DNA from: UBA6522 sp965221035
GTDB taxonomy: Bacteria; Pseudomonadota; Gammaproteobacteria; Steroidobacterales; Rariloculaceae
NCBI GenBank assembly: GCA_965221035.1
Contig: OZ244860.1
Location: forward strand, 1,984,001-2,048,000
Length of the DNA: 64,000 nucleotides
Direction: 5' to 3'
Notes under the pieces: model-generated
The model's database searches: none
Seen by the model: only the letters and a program-made list of their open reading frames with translations
Told to the model about the DNA's origin: nothing
Translations under genes and position numbers: made by a program
In this document: in pieces, positions 31,724 through 40,297 of the stretch
Numbering within the stretch: the first letter of the stretch is position 1
Layout of the letters: each line of letters starts with the position of its first letter

Positions 31724-33096
31724 GATCCCTCTCCGATGGCGCGGACGGCGGCGCCAAGCGCCTCCACATAGGCGTGCACGTCCTGCTCGGACTTGGTTTC
31801 CGTGACGCAGGCCAGCACGGCGTCGCCCAGCTCCGGAAACCAGCCCGCGAGGTTCACGCCGCCGAGGATGCCCTGCGCCCTGAGCCGCTGCAGCACCTCC
31901 CCGGCAGGCACCGGCAGGCGCAGCACGACCTCATGGAAACGCGGCGACTCGAACGCCACGGACACTCCGTCGATGTCCCGGGCGCCGGCCGCCAGCGCCG
32001 CCGTCCTGGCGTGGCAGAGCGCGGCCACCCGCTTGAGGCCCACCGGCCCGACCAGACTCATGTAGATGGTGGCCGCGGTGACCATCAGGCCCTGGTTGGT
32101 GCATATGTTGGATGTGGCACGGGAGCGGCGAATGTGCTGCTCGCGCGCCTGCAGCGTGAGCGTGAATCCCGGCTTGCCGTCCTCGTCCACGGTCCGGCCC
32201 ACCAGACGGCCCGGCAATTGGCGCACCAGGGGCTGGCGGCAGGTGAGGAATCCGAAATACGGTCCACCCGAACTCAGCGGCACGCCCAGGGGCTGTCCCT
32301 CGCCGCAGGCGATCCAGGCGCCTTCCCGGCCCCATTGGCCGGGTGGTTTGAGCAAACCCAGCGCTACAGGGTTGACCACGCCGATGGAGGCGGCGCCGTT
32401 GTCCGCCGCCCAGTCCGTCAGTTCGTCCACAGGCTCCAGCACTCCGAACACGTTCGGCTGGGGAATGACCACGGCGGTGACGTCTTCCCCGGCATGGGCG
32501 TGAAGGGCGCCAAGGTCCGTGTATCCGGCATCCGGGTCCCAGGGCAGGTCGGCGAGCACGATTCCCTGGGCGGCAGTGATCGTCTGCAGTACCGCGCGGT
32601 AGTGGGGATGCGTCGTGCGGGGCACCAGCACGCGCCGGGAACGGGACCTGCGATTGCACCTCACGGCCATCAGGACCGCTTCGGCCAACGCCGACGCGCC
32701 ATCGTACTGCGACGCGTTGGAGACATCGAGCCCGGTGAGGCTGGCCATCATGGTCTGGTACTCGTAAATGACCTGCAGGGTGCCCTGACTGGCCTCGGCC
32801 TGGTACGGGGTATAGGCACTGTAGAACTCGCCGCGGGTCGCCAGTTCCCATACCGCGGCGGGGATGTGATGTTGGTACGCGCCGGCGCCCAGAAAACTGA
32901 GCGCCACCTCGTCGCGCGCGGCGCGGCGCCGCATGAGGCGTCCCACCTCGGACTCGGTCAGCGCTTCCGGTATGCCGTCGAGCGATTCCAGCCTCAGTTC
33001 AGCGGGAATTTCCGCGAACAGGTCATCGATCCCGGCAACGCCGATGGTCTTGAGCATGGCGTCGGTGTCGGCCCACGTGTGGGGAATGAACGGCAT
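31720..33096 (-). CDS. gcvPA: Glycine dehydrogenase (decarboxylating) subunit 1
   Basis: 458 residues, partner of GcvPB in the heterotetrameric P-protein. MPFIPHTWADTDAMLKTIG at the start, FLGAGAYQHHIPAAVWELATRGEFYSAYTPYQ (read here in part as AGAYQHHIP and YTPYQAE) and SNASQYDGASALAEA are hallmarks of subunit 1. It lacks the PLP lysine, as expected. It starts four bases after the gcvH stop and overlaps gcvPB by 4 bp. Confidence 0.96.
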   Translation of the reverse strand: MPFIPHTWADTDAMLKTIGVAGIDDLFAEIPAELRLESLDGIPEALTESEVGRLMRRRAARDEVALSFLGAGAYQHHIPAAVWELATRGEFYSAYTPYQAEASQGTLQVIYEYQTMMASLTGLDVSNASQYDGASALAEAVLMAVRCNRRSRSRRVLVPRTTHPHYRAVLQTITAAQGIVLADLPWDPDAGYTDLGALHAHAGEDVTAVVIPQPNVFGVLEPVDELTDWAADNGAASIGVVNPVALGLLKPPGQWGREGAWIACGEGQPLGVPLSSGGPYFGFLTCRQPLVRQLPGRLVGRTVDEDGKPGFTLTLQAREQHIRRSRATSNICTNQGLMVTAATIYMSLVGPVGLKRVAALCHARTAALAAGARDIDGVSVAFESPRFHEVVLRLPVPAGEVLQRLRAQGILGGVNLAGWFPELGDAVLACVTETKSEQDVHAYVEALGAAVRAIGEGS

Positions 33097-33099
33097 CGA

Positions 33100-33495
33100 C
33101 TAATCGTCCATTTCGGCCAGCACGCGCCCATAGGCTTCGGCGTCGAGCAATTCCGCAAGTTCCACGGGCGAGGCTGGCGTCAGCCGGAACAGCCAGCCTT
33201 CGCCGTAGGGGTCGGAATTCACCAGTTCCGGCGAGTCGTCCAGCGCGATGTTGACTTCGGCGATGGTTCCGGCCACGGGGGAATAGACGTCGGAGGCGGC
33301 CTTGACCGACTCCACCACCGCACAGACGTCGCCGGTCTCCACATCCCTGCGCATTTCGGGCAGTTCGACGAAGACGAGATCCCCAAGCGCCTGCTGGGCA
33401 TGGTCGGTAATGCCCACGATGGCCGTGCCGTCATCGGTTTCGCTGATCCACTCGTGGTCCCTGGTGTATTTGAGATGATCCGGAATGTCGCTCAT
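33100..33495 (-). CDS. gcvH: Glycine cleavage system H protein
   Basis: 131 residues, the lipoyl carrier of the glycine cleavage complex. The lipoylated lysine is Lys65 in VVESVKAASDVYSP, matching Lys64 of E. coli GcvH. The protein shuttles the aminomethyl group from P to T and electrons to the L protein (lpd), which is not in this window. It lies 12 bp after gcvT and 3 bp before gcvPA, in the middle of the operon; AGGAG sits seven bases before the ATG. Confidence 0.97.
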   Translation of the reverse strand: MSDIPDHLKYTRDHEWISETDDGTAIVGITDHAQQALGDLVFVELPEMRRDVETGDVCAVVESVKAASDVYSPVAGTIAEVNIALDDSPELVNSDPYGEGWLFRLTPASPVELAELLDAEAYGRVLAEMDD

Positions 33496-33507
33496 CGGTA
33501 CTCCTCG

Positions 33508-34734
33508 CTAGTGTTGGGCCAGGCCTGTCCGTTGCAGGTCGACCAGTATCCTGCCGTTGCGCACGAAAGGGGGCTTGACGACGCGGACGGGCAATTTGCG
33601 TCCGCGAATGAAGACGTGACAGGGGTTGCCGGTGCCTGCCGGCACCCGCGCCAGGGCAATGGACCGGCCCAGGGTGGGCGAAAACGTGCCGCTGGTGACA
33701 ACCCCCTCCCCAGCCGCGGACACCACCGGGCAGCCGGACCGGAGCACGCCCCGGCCTTCCAGCACCAGGCCCGTCCGCACGTGGGCAGGATCGGGGCCGA
33801 CGTGTTCGCCTGAACCTGCGCCGGGCGCCGAACTTGTAACTGCGCCTGTGCCTGCGCCTGAACCTGAACCTGCGCCTGCGCCTGTGCCTTCGCCTGCGAC
33901 GAGACGCTCTTCCAGCACACGGCGACCCGTGAACGCCCGGCTGCCGCCGAAATCAACGGTCCAGCCGAGCCCGCACTCCAGCGGCGTGACCGACTCGTCC
34001 ATGTCCTGACCGTACAGATTCATGCCCGCTTCCAGGCGCAGCGTGTCGCGGGCACCCAGCCCGCAGGGTGTGACGCCCCGCTCCCGCAGGGCGTTCCACA
34101 GGTCCTCCGCCTGTGCCGACGGAAGCATGATTTCCAGGCCGTCTTCGCCGGTGTAGCCGGTCCTTGCCATCACCCAGCCGCCAGCGCGAACGGCGGTAAA
34201 CGGCAGCAACGCGCCCACGTCGGCCGCAGGTGGTGCCAGAGGAGCTACGGCAGCGCGGGCATCGGGACCCTGCACCGCCACCATGGCCAGGTCATCCCGC
34301 TCGGTCAGGTTCACATCGAGGCCGTCCGCCCGATCCGCCAGCCACACCAGATCCTTGTCGCGGGTGCCGGCGTTGACGATCAACCGGTAACAGTCTTCGG
34401 CGAAGCGGTACACGATCAGGTCGTCCAGGATTCCGCCGCGTTCGTCCAGCATGCAGCTGTAGAGCGCCGTGCAGTCGAATCCCCCCCTGCCGCGGTCAAG
34501 CCTGGCGACGTCGTTGGCCAGGAGTTGCCGTAGGTACGACCTGGCGTCCGGACCGATGGCGTCCACGAGGGTCATGTGGGATACGTCGAACATGCCGACC
34601 GACCGGCGCACGCTGTGATGCTCATCGATCTGGCTGCCGTAGGCCACCGGCATGTGCCAGCCCGCGAAGGGCGCCATGCGGGCACCCGCGTTCAAGTGCG
34701 CGTCGTGCAACGGCGTGCGCTTCAGATCGCTCAT
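33508..34734 (-). CDS. gcvT: Glycine cleavage system T protein (aminomethyltransferase)
   Basis: 408 residues from ATG 34734 (GGAG five bases upstream). It transfers the one-carbon unit to tetrahydrofolate and releases ammonia. LKRTPLHDAHLNAGARMAPF, MFDVSHM and ARTGYTGEDGLEI are classic. Compared with the 364-residue E. coli protein it is longer because of a Gly/Ala/Ser/Thr insertion near residue 280-315, coded by the hexanucleotide repeat at 33841-33900, in the C-terminal domain. First gene of the gcv operon. A TAGAAT about 140 bases upstream (34878-34873) would give a leader of roughly 130 bases. Confidence 0.96.
   Translation of the reverse strand: MSDLKRTPLHDAHLNAGARMAPFAGWHMPVAYGSQIDEHHSVRRSVGMFDVSHMTLVDAIGPDARSYLRQLLANDVARLDRGRGGFDCTALYSCMLDERGGILDDLIVYRFAEDCYRLIVNAGTRDKDLVWLADRADGLDVNLTERDDLAMVAVQGPDARAAVAPLAPPAADVGALLPFTAVRAGGWVMARTGYTGEDGLEIMLPSAQAEDLWNALRERGVTPCGLGARDTLRLEAGMNLYGQDMDESVTPLECGLGWTVDFGGSRAFTGRRVLEERLVAGEGTGAGAGSGSGAGTGAVTSSAPGAGSGEHVGPDPAHVRTGLVLEGRGVLRSGCPVVSAAGEGVVTSGTFSPTLGRSIALARVPAGTGNPCHVFIRGRKLPVRVVKPPFVRNGRILVDLQRTGLAQH
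33841..33900 (-). repeat. Hexanucleotide repeat inside gcvT
   Basis: About ten six-base units of the type GGCGCA/GGCACA/GGTTCA encode a GTGAGAGSGSGAGTGA stretch. Gain or loss of a unit keeps the frame, so length may vary between strains. Confidence 0.85.
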
Positions 34735-34921
34735 CGCTCCGTGCCATAAGGCGGAATCGTGCCCCGCCAACGTTCGGTTTCGTCCGACCGCTTTCGAACA
34801 CAAAAGAACGGCGGTATCGCAAACCGCACACGAGTCGAGTGCGCGAGTCCGATCCGTACGATTGGAGACCCGATTCTAGCCCATCCCAAGGCGCGATACC
34901 CGACCATGGACTCTCCGCTTG

Positions 34922-36157
34922 CTATCGCAATGACCGCGCAGCCGCGGGGAGATCGACGCGGGCACCCGAGGCCTCCTTCATCAACAGGCCCTTCAGCAGC
35001 GGCGCCGAGTCGACGGCGCCAAGCCCTATCGCCCGAAGGCGCGTCATGGCCGGCGCCGACAGGCGGAACAACCTGTGCAGGCCGTCCAGGGCCAGCAGAT
35101 ACTTGAGGTTTTCTCCCTTGCGGCGGCGTTCATAGCGCCTCAGGATCCGCAGGTCGCCCGGGTCCTCGCCGCCCTCCACCGCTTCGAGAATCGTCTCCGC
35201 GAGCACGGCGGCGTCAAGCAGGCCCAGGTTCATGCCCTGCCCCGCCAGCGGGTGCACCGTGTGGGCGGCGTCACCCACCAGCGCGACGCGGGGGCGGCAA
35301 TACCGGGTGGCGTGGATGGCCCGCAGCGGGAAACTCGCGCGTCTGGACGCGGACCGAATGCGGCCCAGCACGCCGCCTGCGGCAGCCTCAAGTTCAGTCA
35401 GAAAACGCGGCTCGCCGGCCCGGCACAGCGCTTCGGCGCGCTCGGCGCCGGTGGACCAGACCACCGAGCTGCGGCCGTCCGCGAGCGGCAGAAACGCCAC
35501 GGGACCCTCCGCCAGGAACCGCTGCCAGGCGGTTTCCCGGTGGTCGTGTTCGGTGGCCACGTGGGTGACCACGGCGCGCTGGCCGTAAGCGTACTCCGTG
35601 ACCGCGAACGGCAGCCGACCACGGATCGGTGAATCACTGCCGTCGGCGGCAACCAACAGCGTGGCGGAGACGGTTTCGCCGTCTTCGGTGGCGACCTCCA
35701 CGGCACGATCGCCGGGCACCACGGACGCGATCCTGGAGCCGAACGCCACCCGCACCGCCGTGTCCCGCAAGACCTGCCAGATCCGGTCCCGGCACAGCAC
35801 ATCCTCGACGACGTGCCCGAGGTCGGGTTCGCCGGCATCCGCACTGTCGAACGTGAGCGTGCCGGCGCCGGAGTTCGACTGGCCGTGCCAGACCCGCATG
35901 AGGCGGTACGGGCTGGCGCGGGCCGCAGCGATGGCCTGCCATGCGCCAAGGCTCGCGAGGATGTTGCCGGACGTCCTCGACAGCGCGTAGACCCTCAAGT
36001 CCATGGACTCCGGGTCCCACCGGGGCGCGGGCCGCGGCTCGTACAGCCTGACCTCCAGTTCGTCCGTGCCGCGGGCAAGCAGGGCGGCCAACGCCAGTCC
36101 CACCGGCCCGCCCCCGGCGATGACCACGGTTCGAGGCGGGCGGGCGGAACGGTTCAC
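34922..36157 (-). CDS. FAD-dependent UbiH/UbiI/VisC-family hydroxylase
   Basis: 411 residues from GTG 36157 (GAGG ten bases upstream). VVIAGGGPVGLALAALLARG binds the ADP part of FAD, VAADGSDSPIRGRL is the DG motif and ALVGDAAHTVHPLAGQGMNLG the GD motif of aromatic-ring monooxygenases of ubiquinone synthesis. Placed directly after ubiH, in the position of visC/ubiI in other gammaproteobacteria, it probably hydroxylates position C5 of the quinone ring. Its exact regiospecificity cannot be read from sequence, so no symbol is given. Confidence 0.9.
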   Translation of the reverse strand: MNRSARPPRTVVIAGGGPVGLALAALLARGTDELEVRLYEPRPAPRWDPESMDLRVYALSRTSGNILASLGAWQAIAAARASPYRLMRVWHGQSNSGAGTLTFDSADAGEPDLGHVVEDVLCRDRIWQVLRDTAVRVAFGSRIASVVPGDRAVEVATEDGETVSATLLVAADGSDSPIRGRLPFAVTEYAYGQRAVVTHVATEHDHRETAWQRFLAEGPVAFLPLADGRSSVVWSTGAERAEALCRAGEPRFLTELEAAAGGVLGRIRSASRRASFPLRAIHATRYCRPRVALVGDAAHTVHPLAGQGMNLGLLDAAVLAETILEAVEGGEDPGDLRILRRYERRRKGENLKYLLALDGLHRLFRLSAPAMTRLRAIGLGAVDSAPLLKGLLMKEASGARVDLPAAARSLR

Positions 36158-36177
36158 GGAAACAGCCTCGGACCGAT

Positions 36178-37446
36178 TCAGGGCGACAGCCGCAGACCGC
36201 GGCCCAGGCGCGACACGCGCCCCCCCAGACCCATGGCTCTACGGGCCAGCCAGCGCTTGGCGCCCGGCAGCAGGTCGAACGCCATCAGGCCGAGGCCGCG
36301 GGAGACCGCCAGCGGCGCCGCGTCGATGGTGAACAACCTCATCAGCCCGTGGGTAAATTCGGCGATTCGACGCTGGTCGGCGGCGCGCCATTCGGCGTAC
36401 CGGTCGAGCAGCGGCGCCGCCCCCGGGTCGAAATCGACCTCGTCGCGGCGCGCGTCGCAGATCGACTCGGCCAGCGCGGCGATATCACGCAACGCCAGGT
36501 TGAAGCCCTGACCGGCCACCGGGTGCAGGCTGAAGGCGGCGTTGCCCACCAGCACCGCGCGGGTAGCGGTCAGCGAATTCGCCCGGACCCGGCTCAGGGG
36601 CCAGGCGCCGCGCGCGCCCACCTGGCGGATACGGCCGAGACGATGGCCGAAAGCCCGTTGCAGCGCATCCCGGAACGAAGGGTCATCCAACGCGCAGATA
36701 CGGTCCCCCTCTTCCCTGGGCACGGTCCAGACCACCGACGAGCGGCCGCGGCCCAGCGGCAGCATGGCCAGCGGACCGGTGGGCGTGAATCGTTCGAACG
36801 CCCGGCCGCCGTGAGCCATCTCGGTCCGGCAGTTGAGAATGATGCCCGTCTGACCGTAGTCGTCCTCGCGCACGCCGATGCCCAGCCGGCGGCGCACCGG
36901 CGAGCGCGCGCCGTCCGCGGCCACCAGCAGCCGCGCCCGGATCGTGTGGCTCGACCCATCCGTCCCGACACGGACCGCGACGCCGCTCGCGTCGACCTTG
37001 AATTCCTCCAACCTGCCAGGCGACAGGCAGGTCACGGCCTCCGCGGCGAGTATCCTCGACCAGACGGCTCCGGTCAGCACCGCGTTTTCCACCGTATGTC
37101 CCAGCGTGGAGGTGCCTTCCTGGGAGGCGAGTATCCTCGACGCGCCGAAGCGGCCGCGTTCGGAGATGTGAATGGCGCGGATGGGTTCGGCATCGGGGGC
37201 GATTTCGTCCCACAGCCCGAGCCCGTCGAGTATCCGCCGGCTGCCGGCGGCCAGGGCCGTGGAGCGGTCGTCGAAGCCGGGCGCTTCCCGCCGCTCCGGG
37301 CCGCGTTCCTCCACCAACACGGTGGATACGGGAATCTGCGCCAGGGCGTGGGCCAGCGTCGATCCCACCAGGCCGCCGCCGACGATGCACACATCGCACT
37401 CGGCGGGCACGGCTGGGGCGTCCGCGACGAGTCCGCGCGGACTCAA
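36178..37446 (-). CDS. ubiH: 2-octaprenyl-6-methoxyphenol hydroxylase type (UbiH)
   Basis: 422 residues from TTG 37446, whose codon overlaps the pepP stop; GTG 37410 is an alternative that begins just before CDVCIVGGGLVGSTLAHALA, the FAD-binding site. VAADGARSPVRRRLGI and VLVGNAAFSLHPVAGQGFNLA follow in the expected places; the GD motif has Asn for the usual Asp (GNAA), as in several UbiH proteins. It hydroxylates the quinone ring in aerobic ubiquinone synthesis. The gene order pepP-ubiH-(ubiI) is conserved in gammaproteobacteria, supporting the call. Confidence 0.9.
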   Translation of the reverse strand: MSPRGLVADAPAVPAECDVCIVGGGLVGSTLAHALAQIPVSTVLVEERGPERREAPGFDDRSTALAAGSRRILDGLGLWDEIAPDAEPIRAIHISERGRFGASRILASQEGTSTLGHTVENAVLTGAVWSRILAAEAVTCLSPGRLEEFKVDASGVAVRVGTDGSSHTIRARLLVAADGARSPVRRRLGIGVREDDYGQTGIILNCRTEMAHGGRAFERFTPTGPLAMLPLGRGRSSVVWTVPREEGDRICALDDPSFRDALQRAFGHRLGRIRQVGARGAWPLSRVRANSLTATRAVLVGNAAFSLHPVAGQGFNLALRDIAALAESICDARRDEVDFDPGAAPLLDRYAEWRAADQRRIAEFTHGLMRLFTIDAAPLAVSRGLGLMAFDLLPGAKRWLARRAMGLGGRVSRLGRGLRLSP

Positions 37447-38780
37447 TGGACCCGGTCCATGAACGCCTCGATCTCGTCGGCGCCGGACGGCAGGTCACGG
37501 CTCAGGATACTGGGTCCGTGCCGGTCCAGGTGCACGTCATCCTCAAGACGAATGCCGATGCCTCGCCAGCGGGCGGCCGCCTTGCCGGCCTCGCGCGAAA
37601 CGTAGATGCCGGGCTCTACCGTCATGACCATCCCCGGCTCCAGCAGCCGCCACTCGCGGGCGATCTTGTAGTCGCCCACATCGTGCACGTCGATGCCCAG
37701 CCAGTGCCCCGTCTTGTGCATGAAGTAGGGCCTGTACGCCTCCTTGCGGATCAGGTTCTCAAGCCCGCCCTTCAGCACGCCCAGCTCCTTGAGGCCGCGG
37801 GTGATCTCGCGGACCGCCGCATCGTGAGGGTCGTTCCAGTGGTTGCCGCGGCGCACCTTGTCCACGGCGGCGGCATGGGCCGCGTGGACGATGTCGTAGA
37901 TCTCCCTTTGCGGCCCGCTGTAACGGCCGTTGACCGGAAACGTGCGGGTCACGTCGGAGGCGTACATGCGGAACTCGCACCCGGCGTCGATGAGCACCAG
38001 GTCGCCGTCGGCCAAGCGGGCCCGGTTGTCGGTGTAGTGCAGGACGCAGGCATTGGCGCCCGACGCGACGATGGGCGCATAGGAGCACTGTGCGCCGTGG
38101 CGGGCAAATTCGTGGCGGAACTCCGCCTCCAGTTCGTATTCGTGCATGCCGGGCCTGCACACGGTCATCGCCCGCCGGTGCGCGGCCACCGCAATCCGCG
38201 CCGCGCGCCGCATGACCCCGATCTCGGCGCGGCTCTTGAACAGCCGCATCTCGTGCAGCAGGTGGTCCAGCGACACCAGTTCGTCGGGCGCGCCGCCCTT
38301 CTGCCGGTTGCTCTGCAGCCTGTGCATCCACTCCATGAGGCGCCCGTCGAAGGCGTCGGAGGCGCCCATGGCGTAATAGATCCGCTCGCTGCGCTCCAGC
38401 AGCCCGGGCAGGATCTCGTCGATATCGTCGATGGGAAAGGCATCGTCGGCGGCGTGGTCGGCCACCGCGCCTTCGGGCCCGGCCCGCACTCCGTCCCAGA
38501 TCTCTCGCTGCGGGTCACGGTCCCGACAGAACAGGATGAACTCGCCCTCGGGCCGGTCCGGCGCCAGCACCGCCACCGACTCGGGTTCGCCGAACCCCGT
38601 CAGGTAGAAGAAATCGCTGTCCTGGCGGTACTCGTAATGGGTGTCGCGGCTGCGGCGGCACACGGGCGCCGCCGGCAACACGGCGATCCCGCCGGGCCCC
38701 ATCAGTTCCATCAGGTGGCGGCGGCGCCTGGCGTATTCCCGGGCGGCCGCGGTTTGCGCAGTCAAGTGGTCGTTCTCCAT
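37443..38780 (-). CDS. pepP: Xaa-Pro aminopeptidase P (M24B)
   Basis: 445 residues. It removes the N-terminal residue of peptides with Pro in second place, using two metal ions. The N-terminal domain (YEYRQDSDFFYLTGF) is followed by the pita-bread fold with metal ligands in LIDAGCEFRMYASDVTRTFP (two Asp), HKTGHWLGIDVHDVG (His), MTVEPGIYV (Glu) and GIRLEDDV (Glu). First gene of the pepP-ubiH-UbiH-like operon. It diverges from the zapA operon, with the two promoters sharing a 76-bp gap; TAGCAT at 38801-38796 is a possible -10. Confidence 0.96.
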   Translation of the reverse strand: MENDHLTAQTAAAREYARRRRHLMELMGPGGIAVLPAAPVCRRSRDTHYEYRQDSDFFYLTGFGEPESVAVLAPDRPEGEFILFCRDRDPQREIWDGVRAGPEGAVADHAADDAFPIDDIDEILPGLLERSERIYYAMGASDAFDGRLMEWMHRLQSNRQKGGAPDELVSLDHLLHEMRLFKSRAEIGVMRRAARIAVAAHRRAMTVCRPGMHEYELEAEFRHEFARHGAQCSYAPIVASGANACVLHYTDNRARLADGDLVLIDAGCEFRMYASDVTRTFPVNGRYSGPQREIYDIVHAAHAAAVDKVRRGNHWNDPHDAAVREITRGLKELGVLKGGLENLIRKEAYRPYFMHKTGHWLGIDVHDVGDYKIAREWRLLEPGMVMTVEPGIYVSREAGKAAARWRGIGIRLEDDVHLDRHGPSILSRDLPSGADEIEAFMDRVH

Positions 38781-38820
38781 GATGCGGGGCGGACAATGCT
38801 ACCACTGCGATGCTGCTTGT

Positions 38821-38850
38821 TGACCCTTGCGGCTACCCGGTTCTATAGTG
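38821..38850 (+). promoter_or_regulatory. Promoter giving a probable leaderless zapA-operon mRNA
   Basis: TTGACC (38821-38826) and TATAGT (38845-38850) are separated by 18 bases. The -10 ends six bases before the ATG at 38857, so transcription would begin at or next to the start codon. No Shine-Dalgarno is present. Confidence 0.55.
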
Positions 38851-38856
38851 ATTCGA

Positions 38857-39089
38857 TGAACTCCGATGCGGGCAACCAATTCTTCGAGCGGGAACTTGCC
38901 AGGCTCGAAAAACGCCTGGATGACCTGCTCGTCATCTGCCGGCAACTTCAGGATGAGAATGTATCGCTCAAGAGCCGCCAGGACACCCTGATGGGCGAGC
39001 GCGCCAAGCTGATCCAGATGAATGACCAGGTGCGGTCGCGGGTGGAAGCGATGATTACGCGCCTCAAGGCCATGGAGAACCCGCCGTGA
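38857..39089 (+). CDS. TIGR02449-type small coiled-coil protein
   Basis: 77 residues, almost wholly helical with heptad-like spacing (FFERELARLEKRLDDLLVIC, then LQDENVSLKSRQDTL). It matches the small proteins encoded just before zapA in many gammaproteobacteria and resembles ZapB in style, which suggests a role at the division ring; none is proven. An open frame continues upstream but runs antisense to pepP. Its TGA overlaps the zapA GTG start (GTGA). Confidence 0.82.
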
Positions 39090-39400
39090 GTGAAATGTTC
39101 GCGCACATCACGATCCGCATACTCGAAAAGGAGTACCAGGTCTCCTGTCCCGCCGAGGAAAAGGCCAACCTGTTGGCGTCGGTCGATTTGCTCAACAGCA
39201 AGATGCGGGAAATCCGGGACAGCGGCAAGGTGATCGGACTCGACCGCATTGCCATCATGGCGGCGCTCAATATGGCCAACGAACTGTTGAGACGGACCGG
39301 GGACGAACGCCGGATCAAGGACATCTTCGTCCCCCGGGTCCGCGCCATGAGCGAACGGCTGGACGCGGCGCTGAAGCCCGAACAGCAATTGAATTCATAG
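39086..39400 (+). CDS. zapA: Cell division protein ZapA
   Basis: 104 residues from GTG 39086. ZapA binds FtsZ and bundles protofilaments at the septum. HITIRILEKEYQVSCPAEEKANLLASVDLL (seen here as ITIRILEKEYQVSCP and NLLASVDLLN) and a C-terminal helical part are typical. Translationally coupled to the preceding coiled-coil gene by a 4-bp overlap. The 6S RNA begins about 19 bases after its stop, an arrangement conserved in gammaproteobacteria. Confidence 0.94.
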   Translation: MSEMFAHITIRILEKEYQVSCPAEEKANLLASVDLLNSKMREIRDSGKVIGLDRIAIMAALNMANELLRRTGDERRIKDIFVPRVRAMSERLDAALKPEQQLNS

Positions 39401-39418
39401 CAGATTCATGGGAAATGG

Positions 39419-39603
39419 CGCTCCCTGTAGCGTGCGATGCGGATTGGACAGACTTTCGACCCTAAATCTTGACCTTGGGGTTATGTCCTGTCGGTGGCGT
39501 TGCGCAGATCCGGCCTTGCCGGGTAGCCTGCAACCACCACGGCTTACCCCACTTGGCGCTCTGGTTCGAGAGCGACGGTCCGCGACGGCGTCAACGGGGA
39601 GCG
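39419..39603 (+). ncRNA. ssrS: 6S RNA
   Basis: Located between zapA and the 5-formyltetrahydrofolate cyclo-ligase gene, the classic 6S RNA locus. The ends pair: cgctccctgt (39419-39428) with acggggagcg (39594-39603), followed by TTTTT at 39604-39608. Length 185 bases matches E. coli 6S RNA (184). The segment gtagcctgcaac near 39526 matches the conserved right side of the central bubble region in pseudomonad 6S RNAs. It would bind sigma-70 RNA polymerase in stationary phase. Ends are estimated from pairing. Confidence 0.85.
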
Positions 39604-39685
39604 TTTTTCTTCGCCGAAGCACCCTCGCTTCAGCGAAGGTTTCCACGTCCGGGGGTTCCCGGGTTCCGCGCCTGCGCGCCACGTG

Positions 39686-40297
39686 ATGAGCAACCCGACG
39701 GCCGCGGATTCCCGAACGGCGCTGCGCCGCCGCATTCGGCAACGGCGCCGATCACTGCCCGGACCGCGGCGGCACGTCGCGCAACGCCAGGCCGCCGGGC
39801 GACTGAGGCGGCATTCGCCGCTATGGCGCGCCCGGTCCCTGGCGATCTACCTGGCCGCGGACGGCGAAGCCGACCCGACCGTGATCGCGGCCGCGGCGCA
39901 TACGCGGGGTCAGCGTATCTACGCCCCGGTACTGCACCGGGAGACGCTGCGGTTCGCACGACTCACCGACGAAACCCCGTTGCGCAGGAACCGCTTTGGA
40001 ATCCTGGAACCGGCCGTGGCGGATTGTATCGACCCTCGGCAACTGGACGTGGTGATCGCGCCCCTGGTGGCGTTCGACGATACGGGCACCCGCATCGGCA
40101 TGGGCGGCGGCTACTACGACCGCTGCTTCAGCTTCCTGCAGCAGCGCACGCGCTGGGTCAGGCCCAAGCTGATCGGCCTGGCGTTTGAATTCCAGCGCCT
40201 GCGGACAGTTTCCCGCAGCGCCTGGGACATTCCGCTCTGGGCCGCGGTCACCGAGCGGGGTTGGTATCGATTCCACACAGGGGAAGCAACCACATGA
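39686..40297 (+). CDS. ygfA: 5-formyltetrahydrofolate cyclo-ligase family protein
   Basis: 203 residues from ATG 39686 (a GTG lies three bases upstream). It converts 5-formyl-THF to 5,10-methenyl-THF using ATP. The phosphate-binding GMGGGYYDRCFSFL (the 'G.GgGYYDr' signature), IAPLVAFDDTGTRIG and an Arg-rich N-terminal helix (ALRRRIRQRRRSL) identify the family. It follows 6S RNA, from which it is often co-transcribed, and overlaps the EVE gene by 4 bp. Confidence 0.94.
   Translation: MSNPTAADSRTALRRRIRQRRRSLPGPRRHVAQRQAAGRLRRHSPLWRARSLAIYLAADGEADPTVIAAAAHTRGQRIYAPVLHRETLRFARLTDETPLRRNRFGILEPAVADCIDPRQLDVVIAPLVAFDDTGTRIGMGGGYYDRCFSFLQQRTRWVRPKLIGLAFEFQRLRTVSRSAWDIPLWAAVTERGWYRFHTGEATT

Noticed and set aside
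34735..34921. Glycine riboswitch upstream of gcvT
   Set aside because: A GGAGAG occurs only near the far end (about 34908-34915) and no CCGAAGG-type partner follows in the right place.
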